A stretch of DNA of 9,749 nt, from assembly GCA_937996535.1 (NCBI GenBank), contig CALKVF010000043.1:1-9749 (forward strand). The letters run 5' to 3'. A program made the position numbers and the translations under genes. This document shows positions 1-6,430 of the stretch, one piece after another. The first letter of the stretch is position 1. Every line of letters begins with the position of its first letter. The DNA is from an uncultured Novosphingobium sp. (GTDB lineage: Bacteria > Pseudomonadota > Alphaproteobacteria > Sphingomonadales > Sphingomonadaceae). The notes under the pieces were generated by a model, which worked only from the letters and a program-made list of their open reading frames with translations, searched no databases and was not told the origin of the DNA.

Positions 1-2804
1 CCGCCAACGGCAAGCCGATCATCGTGCCTTCGCAGGACATGGTGCTGGGTCTGTACTACCTCTCGCTCGACCGCGATGGCGAACCGGGCGAAGGCATGGC
101 CTTTGCCGACATGGCCGAAGTGCATCAGGCGCTCGAAGTGGGCGCGGTCACCCTCCACTCGAAGATCAAGGCCCGCGTGCCGCAGACCGACGAGCAGGGC
201 AACCAGTACCAGAAGCGCTTCGAAACCACGCCGGGCCGTATGCTGATCGGCGAATGCCTGCCCAAGTCGCACACCGTGCCCTTCGACGTGGTCAACAAGG
301 TGTTGACCAAGAAGGAAATCGGCGACGTGATCGACCAGGTCTATCGCCACACCGGCCAGAAGGACACGGTGCTGTTCGCTGACGCGATCATGGCGCTGGG
401 CTTCCGCAACGCGTTCAAGGCGGGGATCTCGTTCGGCAAGGACGACATGATCATCCCCGACAGCAAGGATGCGCTGGTCGACGAAACCAAGGCGCTGGTG
501 GCTGACTACGAGCAGCAGTACCAGGACGGCCTGATCACCCAGCAGGAAAAGTACAACAAGGTGATCGACGCCTGGAGCCGCTGCGGCGACCAGGTCGCGA
601 ACGCCATGATGGACGAGATCAAGGCCTCGCCGCTCGACCCGGAAACGGGCCGTCAGAAGCCGATCAACTCGATCTACATGATGTCGCACTCCGGTGCGCG
701 TGGCTCGCCGACCCAGATGAAGCAGCTGGCGGGTATGCGCGGGCTGATGGCCAAGCCTTCGGGCGAGATCATCGAAACCCCGATCATCTCGAACTTCAAG
801 GAAGGTCTGACCGTTCTTGAATACTTCAACTCGACCCACGGCGCCCGTAAGGGCCTCGCGGACACCGCGCTCAAGACCGCAAACTCGGGTTACCTGACCC
901 GCCGTCTGGTCGACGTGTCGCAGGACTGCGTGGTCGTGGTTGACGACTGCGGCACCGAACGCGCGCTGGAAATGCGCTCGATCGTGCAGGGCGGCTCGAC
1001 CATCGCGTCGCTGGCCGAACGCATCCTGGGCCGCACCCTCGCCGAGGACATCCTCGACAAGGACGGCAAGATTGTCGCCGCCAAGGGCGACCTGCTCGAC
1101 GAGCCCGCCGTGGCCGCGATCGAAGCGACCGGCATCCAGGCCGCGCGCATCCGCTCGCCGCTGATCTGCGAAGCTCAGCAGGGCGTGTGCGGCACGTGCT
1201 ATGGCCGTGACCTTGCTCGCGGTACGCCGGTCAACATCGGTGAAGCTGTCGGCGTCATCGCCGCGCAGTCGATCGGTGAACCGGGCACCCAGCTGACCAT
1301 GCGTACCTTCCACATCGGGGGCGCCGCACAGGTCAACGAACAGTCGCACCTCGAATCGATCTGCGACGGCAGCGTCAACTACCGTGACATCCCGACGATC
1401 ACCGACAAGCGCGGTCGCCGCCTCAGCCTTGCCCGCAACGGCGAGATCGTGGTGCTCGACAGCGAAGGCCGTGAACGCGCGATCCACAAGGTGCCTTACG
1501 GTACCCACCTGATCCACGAAGACGGCGCGATCATCAACGAAGGCGATCGTCTGGCCGAGTGGGATCCGTTCACCCTGCCGGTAATCACTGAAAAGCCCGG
1601 TATCGTGAAGTACCAGGACCTGATCGACGGCAAGACGCTGACCGAAGTGACCGACGATGCGACCGGGATGACCAGCCGCGTCGTGACCGAAAACCGTTCG
1701 ACCTCGCGTTCGAAGAAGGAAGACCTGCGTCCGCGCATGACCCTGCTCGACGACGCTTCGGGCGAAGCCGCGCGCTACATGCTGGCGCCGGGCACCACGC
1801 TTTCGGTCGAAGATGGCCAGATGGTCGAAGCCGGTGACGTGGTGGCCCGTGCCAGCCGCGAAGCCGCCAAGACCCGCGACATCACCGGCGGTCTGCCGCG
1901 CGTTGCCGAACTGTTCGAAGCGCGCATTCCTAAGGACAATGCGATCATCGCCAAGATCAGCGGCCGGATTGAATTCGTTCGCGATTACAAGGCGAAGCGC
2001 AAGATCGCGATCATCCCGGAAGAGGGCGATCCGGTGGAATACCTGATCTCCAAGTCCAAGGTGATCGACGTTCAGGAAGGCGACTGGGTCAAGAAGGGCG
2101 ACAACCTGATCTCGGGCTCGCCCAACCCGCACGACATCCTCGAAGTCCTCGGGGTTGAAGCGCTGGCCGAATACCTCTGCTCGGAAATCCAGGAAGTCTA
2201 TCGCTTGCAGGGCGTGAAGATCAACGACAAGCACATCGAGGTGATCGTTCGCCAGATGCTGCAGAAGGTTGAAATCACGCACGGCGGCGACACCACCCTG
2301 CTGCCGGGCGAACAGGTCGACCTGGAAGAAATGCTCGAATACAACGCCAAGCTGGCCGAAGGGCAGATGCCTGCCCAGGGCAAGCCGGTGCTGCTCGGCA
2401 TCACCAAGGCCTCGCTGCAGACGCGTTCGTTCATTTCGGCCGCTTCGTTCCAGGAAACCACCCGCGTGCTGACGCAGGCGGCGGTCGAAGGGAAGAAGGA
2501 CTCGCTGATCGGTCTGAAGGAAAACGTCATCGTTGGCCGTCTCATCCCCGCCGGCACCGGTGCGGGCATGAACCGCCTGCGGGTGGCCGCTTCCAGCCGC
2601 GACGCCGCGCTGCGCGCCTCCTACCGCAAGCTGCAGGAGCACCTCATCGCTCCGGCAACCGCGGCCGAGGAACATGCTGCCGAACTCGAACAGGGTCCGG
2701 AAGCCGCGATCGGCGACGATCCGCTGGCGCTGGTCGAGGGTGAAACCCACGGCCTCGACGCCGATGCCGGCGATTACCTGATCGAGGATGGCGGGAACGA
2801 GTAA
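1..2804 (+). CDS. rpoC: DNA-directed RNA polymerase subunit beta' (RpoC), 5'-truncated by window edge
   Basis: This is the largest catalytic subunit of RNA polymerase, which forms the active-site cleft with RpoB. The reading frame is open from base 3, beginning ANGKPIIVPSQD, a stretch that in E. coli RpoC lies shortly after the NADFDGD magnesium motif. The first third of the protein and that motif are therefore outside the window; about 933 residues are present. Visible landmarks are the second zinc site, with cysteines at bases 948-950, 1167-1169, 1188-1190 and 1197-1199 (pattern DDCG, then C-x6-C-x2-C). The bridge-helix/trigger-loop segment GVIAAQSIGEPGTQLTMR with HIGGAA follows at 1251-1328. 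An insert follows the trigger-loop start and resembles the proteobacterial SI3 domain. The conserved end includes GVKINDKHIEVIVRQML and ENVIVGRLIPAGTG, then an acidic, variable tail ending DGGNE. One additional cysteine (927-929, QDC) sits seven residues before the first zinc ligand, where E. coli has leucine. The frame is intact to TAA. The GTG at 24 is internal and is not a start. Confidence 0.98.
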   Translation, partial: ANGKPIIVPSQDMVLGLYYLSLDRDGEPGEGMAFADMAEVHQALEVGAVTLHSKIKARVPQTDEQGNQYQKRFETTPGRMLIGECLPKSHTVPFDVVNKVLTKKEIGDVIDQVYRHTGQKDTVLFADAIMALGFRNAFKAGISFGKDDMIIPDSKDALVDETKALVADYEQQYQDGLITQQEKYNKVIDAWSRCGDQVANAMMDEIKASPLDPETGRQKPINSIYMMSHSGARGSPTQMKQLAGMRGLMAKPSGEIIETPIISNFKEGLTVLEYFNSTHGARKGLADTALKTANSGYLTRRLVDVSQDCVVVVDDCGTERALEMRSIVQGGSTIASLAERILGRTLAEDILDKDGKIVAAKGDLLDEPAVAAIEATGIQAARIRSPLICEAQQGVCGTCYGRDLARGTPVNIGEAVGVIAAQSIGEPGTQLTMRTFHIGGAAQVNEQSHLESICDGSVNYRDIPTITDKRGRRLSLARNGEIVVLDSEGRERAIHKVPYGTHLIHEDGAIINEGDRLAEWDPFTLPVITEKPGIVKYQDLIDGKTLTEVTDDATGMTSRVVTENRSTSRSKKEDLRPRMTLLDDASGEAARYMLAPGTTLSVEDGQMVEAGDVVARASREAAKTRDITGGLPRVAELFEARIPKDNAIIAKISGRIEFVRDYKAKRKIAIIPEEGDPVEYLISKSKVIDVQEGDWVKKGDNLISGSPNPHDILEVLGVEALAEYLCSEIQEVYRLQGVKINDKHIEVIVRQMLQKVEITHGGDTTLLPGEQVDLEEMLEYNAKLAEGQMPAQGKPVLLGITKASLQTRSFISAASFQETTRVLTQAAVEGKKDSLIGLKENVIVGRLIPAGTGAGMNRLRVAASSRDAALRASYRKLQEHLIAPATAAEEHAAELEQGPEAAIGDDPLALVEGETHGLDADAGDYLIEDGGNE

Positions 2805-2833
2805 TCACCCGTTCAGCTTCGCAAGCGAATAGG

Positions 2834-2861
2834 GACCCCGCCGGAGCAATCCGGCGGGGTC
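2834..2861 (+). terminator. Hairpin terminator candidate after rpoC
   Basis: A perfect 11-bp inverted repeat (GACCCCGCCGG / CCGGCGGGGTC) with a 6-base loop AGCAAT begins 30 bases after the rpoC stop codon. Stem strength and position fit an intrinsic terminator for the rpoB-rpoC transcript. The bases after the stem (ACTTGC) are not a T-tract, so termination may be partial or need Rho, and some read-through into the next operon is possible. Confidence 0.75.
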
Positions 2862-2907
2862 ACTTGCAAGGCAGCCCGCAAGATACGCCGCAAGGCAGAC
2901 TCAAGCC

Positions 2908-2912
2908 GGAAG
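2908..2912 (+). promoter_or_regulatory. Ribosome binding site fixing the start of the DUF2334 gene
   Basis: GGAAG lies 11 bases before the ATG at 2924. The frame could be opened 20 codons earlier at a TTG (2864). That TTG, however, directly follows the terminator stem, has no Shine-Dalgarno sequence of its own, and would add residues unlike the conserved domain. The ATG is preferred. No convincing -35/-10 pair was found in 2862-2907. Confidence 0.55.
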
Positions 2913-2923
2913 TAACCGCAACG

Positions 2924-3775
2924 ATGGCCCAGCCCCAGTCAGCCGATCAGCACCAGACCGGGCGCCAGAAGCTGCTGCTCGCCTCGATCCACGATGTCTC
3001 GCCGCTGTTCGAGCGCGAGGTCGATGTCCTGGCCGAGCTGTTTGCGCGGCAACTGGGCGGGCCGCGCTTTGCCATGCTGGTGGTGCCCGATCACTGGGGC
3101 CGTGCGCCGCTGCGCGATGCGGCGGCCTTTCAGCGCCGCCTGCGCGACTGGTCGGATGCCGGGGTCGAAATGTTCGTCCACGGCTGGTTCCACAAGGATG
3201 TGGCCGACCACGCCGGGATCGCCCGCTTCAAGGCCCGCCACATGACCGCCGGCGAGGGCGAGTTCCTGGGTCTTCCCGAGACCGAGGCCGCGCGCCGGAT
3301 GACCGAGGGCAAGGCTCTGGTCGAAGACATCATCGGCCGCCCCGCCGCGGGCTTCATCGCCCCGGCCTGGCTCTATGGCGATGGCGCCCGCGCTGCGCTG
3401 GATCGCTGCGGCTTTGCGCTGGCCGAAGATCACCTGCGGGTCTGGCAGCCGGGCAGCGGCCGCATCCTCGCGCGCGGCCCGGTGGTAACCTGGGCCAGCC
3501 GCAGCCGCCCGCGCCAGCTCAGCTCCTTGGCGGTCGCCGCGCTTGCCCGCAGCGGCCTCCACGGCCAGCAGGTGGTGCGCGTCGCCGCCCACCCCGGCGA
3601 CACCACTGTCCCCGCGCTGATGACCAGCATTGGCCGCACGCTGGGCAGCTTTGCCGCACGGCGCATCGCCGGACGCTATGCGCAGCTCGCGGAACCTGAC
3701 ATAAGCCCGCAAGATTCGTCCGCCACGCACCTGCGATCCCCTGTGCCGCAAGGCACTGCCACCCGATCAGTCTGA
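2924..3775 (+). CDS. DUF2334 polysaccharide-deacetylase-like protein
   Basis: A 283-residue protein with the fold signatures of DUF2334 (carbohydrate esterase 4/NodB-like) deacetylases. Such enzymes remove N- or O-acetyl groups from sugars using a bound metal ion. Visible motifs are SIHDVSP (His23-Asp24, in place of the NodB TFDD motif), HGWFH (His86 and His90, the typical metal-binding H-x3-H pair), APAW (146-149, in the position of the motif that shapes the active-site groove), and AAHPGDT (His223, candidate catalytic histidine). No signal peptide or membrane segment is seen, so the product should be cytoplasmic or at the inner membrane face. Start at ATG 2924 is supported by GGAAG. The last ~30 residues are low in conservation-like features and proline/serine rich. 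It is first in a run of four co-directional genes ending with a glycosyltransferase, which suggests its substrate is a lipid-linked sugar or glycan intermediate. That substrate is an inference, and catalytic activity is untested. Confidence 0.85.
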   Translation: MAQPQSADQHQTGRQKLLLASIHDVSPLFEREVDVLAELFARQLGGPRFAMLVVPDHWGRAPLRDAAAFQRRLRDWSDAGVEMFVHGWFHKDVADHAGIARFKARHMTAGEGEFLGLPETEAARRMTEGKALVEDIIGRPAAGFIAPAWLYGDGARAALDRCGFALAEDHLRVWQPGSGRILARGPVVTWASRSRPRQLSSLAVAALARSGLHGQQVVRVAAHPGDTTVPALMTSIGRTLGSFAARRIAGRYAQLAEPDISPQDSSATHLRSPVPQGTATRSV

Positions 3776-3790
3776 GCGAAACGCACCACG

Positions 3791-4723
3791 ATGCTTCACA
3801 CCAACCCGGCCGGCACCGAGTTTCCGCACGATGCTCCGATCATCCCGGAACCCGCCGACACGCCCGAACGCCGCCGCCTCGCGGCCACGTTCAGCACCCT
3901 GGTATCGATCGCGCTGCTGGCGATGGTGGCTGACCAGTTCCGCCAGCTTGAACTCGCAGACATTCTTGCGATGGTCCCCCACAGCGCCGAATTCTGGCTG
4001 ACCTTCGTCACCTGGTATCTGGCGATGCCGCTCAGCGAATGGGTGATCTACCACCGGCTGTGGAAGCTGCCGTTTTCGGGCGTGGGCGCGCTGATGCGCA
4101 AGCTGGTCAGCAATGAACTGCTGCTCGGCTATCTGGGCGAAGCGCAGTTCTATGCCTGGGCGCGCGGCAAGCTCGACATGACCGCCGCCCCGTTCGGCGC
4201 GATCAAGGATGTCACCATCCTCTCCGCGCTCACCGGCAATATCGCCACGCTGGTGATGCTGGTCTTTGCCTGGCCGCTGGTGGCATCGGGCGCGATCGGG
4301 GTTGAAATGCGCACGGTGTTCTATTCGCTGGGCGTGGTGCTGGTCACCTCGTTCGTGATGCTGCTGCTGCGCCGGCGGCTGTTCTCGCTCCCGCGCAAGG
4401 AACTGGCCTTCATCACCACCACCCATTTCCTGCGCATCGTCGGGTTAATCGCGCTGTCAGCTTTGATGTGGCACTGGGTGCTGCCGTCGGTCGCGGTGTC
4501 GCTGTGGCTGGTGCTGGCAACCTTGCGGATGCTGGTCTCGCGCCTGCCGCTGGTGCCGAACAAGGACGTGGTATTTGCTGGCCTGGTGGTCTATCTCCTT
4601 GGCAAGGAAACACAAGTTGCGGATATGCTGACTATGATGGCAGGTCTGGTGTTGCTGGCGCATCTCGCCGTTGGGGCAACTTTCGCGCTGACGGGTCTGA
4701 TCGGCGAAGCGAGGCGCGCATGA
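3791..4723 (+). CDS. Polytopic membrane protein of unassigned function (possible distant flippase-like/LPG-synthase TM relative)
   Basis: A 310-residue protein with a charged N-terminus and about seven or eight hydrophobic segments, roughly 31-48, 67-88, 143-164, 175-193, 207-229, 232-248, 258-270 and 278-301. No enzyme domain is recognised with certainty. Two stretches recall the membrane domain of lysylphosphatidylglycerol synthase/YbhN-type proteins: LGYLGEAQFYAWARGKL (about 112-128, a G-E pair followed by aromatic and basic residues) and SRLPLVPNKDVVFAG (250-264, in the position where that family has an LP-x-PGG-x-G-x-E type motif). The similarity is weak and the glycine motif is not intact. 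It starts 15 bases after the deacetylase stop with no good Shine-Dalgarno, so translation is probably coupled. Its stop overlaps the next start as ATGA. A role in moving or presenting a lipid-linked glycan is an inference from context. Confidence 0.85.
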   Translation: MLHTNPAGTEFPHDAPIIPEPADTPERRRLAATFSTLVSIALLAMVADQFRQLELADILAMVPHSAEFWLTFVTWYLAMPLSEWVIYHRLWKLPFSGVGALMRKLVSNELLLGYLGEAQFYAWARGKLDMTAAPFGAIKDVTILSALTGNIATLVMLVFAWPLVASGAIGVEMRTVFYSLGVVLVTSFVMLLLRRRLFSLPRKELAFITTTHFLRIVGLIALSALMWHWVLPSVAVSLWLVLATLRMLVSRLPLVPNKDVVFAGLVVYLLGKETQVADMLTMMAGLVLLAHLAVGATFALTGLIGEARRA

Positions 4724-5253
4724 CGCGCCGGGTTCTGGCCGCAGCCGCGCTCGCGCTGCCGGTGCTCCTCGGCGGGGCAACCAACATTCCCTCCTCGCCT
4801 GATCTCGGCAAGGCAGAAGGCCACTGCCGCCCCGGTGAAAGCGGCCCGGCACTGCTGGTCACCGCCGCCGGGATGAAGGACCATACCGGCAATCTCAAGC
4901 TTGAGGTCTATCCCTCAAACGACACCGACTTCCTGCAGGACGACAATCTCCTGCTTATGGCCGGCAAGGTGTTTCGCCGGGTTGAGGAAGCCGTGCCCGC
5001 GCAGGGTCAGCCGACGATGTGCATCCGCATTCCCGGCCCCGGCACCTACAGCGTCTCGCTGCTCCACGATCGGGACCGCAACCGCAAGTTCGGCTGGACG
5101 ATCGACGGGATCGGCTTTGCCGGCAATCCCAAGCTCGGCTGGAGCAAGCCCAAGGCGGCCGTCACCCGCGTGACCGCCGGCGCCGGGATCACCCGCGTCA
5201 CCATCGTTCTCAACTATCGACATGGGCTTGGCGTTGCGCCGCTGAAGCAGTAA
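4720..5253 (+). CDS. Exported DUF2141 family protein
   Basis: A 177-residue protein. The ATG at 4720 overlaps the upstream TGA (ATGA), with GAGG five bases before it. The same frame is open far upstream, but that part lies inside the membrane-protein gene and is a shadow. Residues 1-21 form a classical signal peptide (basic MTRR, then an Ala/Leu-rich core ending LLGGATN), so the mature protein should be periplasmic or envelope-associated. The core matches DUF2141: a beta-rich region with KLEVYPS (60-66), the G-x-Y-S-V-S-L-L-HD signature (108-117), and the D/N/R-rich turn DRDRNRKFGW (117-126) followed by GIGFAGNPK. Two cysteines, Cys36 and Cys101, remain after signal cleavage and could form a disulfide. 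DUF2141 has no established biochemical function. The location between a membrane protein and a glycosyltransferase points to the cell envelope. Family assignment is from motif recognition. Confidence 0.87.
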   Translation: MTRRVLAAAALALPVLLGGATNIPSSPDLGKAEGHCRPGESGPALLVTAAGMKDHTGNLKLEVYPSNDTDFLQDDNLLLMAGKVFRRVEEAVPAQGQPTMCIRIPGPGTYSVSLLHDRDRNRKFGWTIDGIGFAGNPKLGWSKPKAAVTRVTAGAGITRVTIVLNYRHGLGVAPLKQ

Positions 5254-5263
5254 AGGCGCAGCG

Positions 5264-6418
5264 ATGCGTATCACCGACGTCTGCGCTTTTCTCACTCCCC
5301 ACGGCGGCGGGGTGAAGACCTATATCGAGCAGAAGTTGCGGATCGCGCCTGAACTCGGCCACGACCTCACCATCATCGCCCCGGCTGACCGCGCCGAAGT
5401 GATCGAACACGGCCCGCGCGCGCGCGTCGTCACGATCCCCTCGCCCAAGCTGATGGTCGATCGCAAATACTGGTATTTCGGCGATGAGGCCGCGCTGCAC
5501 GCCGCGCTCGATGCCGCGCGCCCCGAATTTGTCGAGGTGTCCTCGCCCTGGCGCAGCGCCTCGATGGTCGCGCGCTGGGAAAACCCCGCCCCGCGCGCTC
5601 TGGTGATGCACGCCGATCCGATGTCGGCCTATGCCTATCGCTGGTTTGAACCGCTGTTTCCGCGCGGGCTGATCGATCGCGGCTTTGAACCGTTCTGGGC
5701 GCACCTGCGCACGCTCGGGCAAAGCTATGACCGGGTGGTCTGCGCCAACCGCGAACTGCGCGACCGGCTGGCCGAAGGCGGCGTGCCCAATTGCGTGCTG
5801 CACCCGATGGGGGTCGAGGCGAACCTGTTTTCGCCCGATCGCCGCGATCCGGCGGTGCGCGCGCGGCTGCTCGAAATGTGCGACCTGCCCGAAAGCGCGC
5901 ACCTGCTGATGGGCGTGGGCCGCCTGTCGGCTGAAAAGCGTTGGCCGATGGTGATCGACGCGGTGACCGCCGCCAGTCAGCGCCATCCGATCGGGCTGGT
6001 CCTGCTGGGCGCGGGCAGCCAGCGCGCCCGCATTTTGAAGCGGATCGCCGGCAATCCGCACATCCGCCTGCTCACCCCTGAACGCAATCGCCAGCGCTTT
6101 GCCACCCTGCTCGCAAGCGCCGATGCAGTGGTCCACGGCTGCGAAGCGGAAACCTTCTGCCTGGCCGCGGCCGAAGCGCGCGCTTCGGGCGTGCCGGTGA
6201 TCGTGCCCGATCGCGGCGGTGCGGCCGATCATGCCAGCGGCGGCGCCGGGCTGACCTACCGCGCCAACAATCCGCTGGCCCTGGCCGACGCGATCGAACG
6301 CGAAGTGCTGAGCCCGATCCATCCGCCGCGCCACACGCCGATCACCATGCGCGATCACTTCGCGACGCTGTTCGAAGACTACGCCAGCCTGCTCGGCCAG
6401 CGCCGCGTCGTCGCCTGA
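5264..6418 (+). CDS. GT4 family glycosyltransferase (GT-B fold, retaining)
   Basis: A 384-residue protein with the two Rossmann-like halves of GT-B enzymes. The N-terminal half opens with the glycine-rich acceptor-side loop HGGGVKTY (13-20). The C-terminal half carries the nucleotide-sugar site: GVGRLSAEKRW (Arg220 and Lys225, donor phosphate ligands in GT4 enzymes) and the E-x7-E motif (Glu296 and Glu304, in the stretch EAETFCLAAAEA), followed by ASGVPVIVPDRGG. These features place it with the PimB/MgtA-like group of lipid or glycan glycosyltransferases. Donor and acceptor cannot be deduced. No signal peptide is seen, as expected for a cytosolic, membrane-peripheral enzyme. It starts 10 bases after the DUF2141 stop with AAAGG seven bases before the ATG, as last gene of the operon. 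Its TGA is followed 12 bases later by the convergent hydrolase stop. Sphingomonads make glycosphingolipids in place of LPS-like lipids, which makes a lipid acceptor attractive but unproven. Confidence 0.93.
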   Translation: MRITDVCAFLTPHGGGVKTYIEQKLRIAPELGHDLTIIAPADRAEVIEHGPRARVVTIPSPKLMVDRKYWYFGDEAALHAALDAARPEFVEVSSPWRSASMVARWENPAPRALVMHADPMSAYAYRWFEPLFPRGLIDRGFEPFWAHLRTLGQSYDRVVCANRELRDRLAEGGVPNCVLHPMGVEANLFSPDRRDPAVRARLLEMCDLPESAHLLMGVGRLSAEKRWPMVIDAVTAASQRHPIGLVLLGAGSQRARILKRIAGNPHIRLLTPERNRQRFATLLASADAVVHGCEAETFCLAAAEARASGVPVIVPDRGGAADHASGGAGLTYRANNPLALADAIEREVLSPIHPPRHTPITMRDHFATLFEDYASLLGQRRVVA

Positions 6419-6430
6419 CCTGACCGAAAT

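Noticed and set aside
2805..2923. Start of the str operon (rpsL) expected after rpoC in some Alphaproteobacteria
   Set aside because: No ribosomal protein genes follow. The gap holds only a hairpin and a leader. Gene order after rpoC varies between alphaproteobacterial lineages, so this is not treated as an anomaly.
2939..3751. 270-codon minus-strand open frame opposite the DUF2334 gene
   Set aside because: Shadow of a gene with intact metal-binding motifs; no domain is recognisable in the antisense product.
4468..4719. 84-codon N-terminal extension of the DUF2141 frame
   Set aside because: The extension lies entirely inside the membrane-protein gene and would bury the signal peptide. The ATG at 4720 with GAGG and ATGA overlap is a far better start.
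5415..5426. (CG)6 run, possible Z-DNA or slippage site
   Set aside because: It is in frame inside the glycosyltransferase (Arg-Ala-Arg codons), and such runs are common in GC-rich coding DNA.
5210..6358. 382-codon minus-strand open frame opposite the glycosyltransferase
   Set aside because: The plus strand has the GT4 motifs and operon spacing. The antisense product is low-complexity (Ala/Arg/Gly/His) and has no ribosome site or domain.
6419..6430. Possible bidirectional terminator between the convergent GT and hydrolase genes
   Set aside because: Only 12 bases separate the stop codons, and no stable hairpin is present there. AAATTT is too short to support a call.
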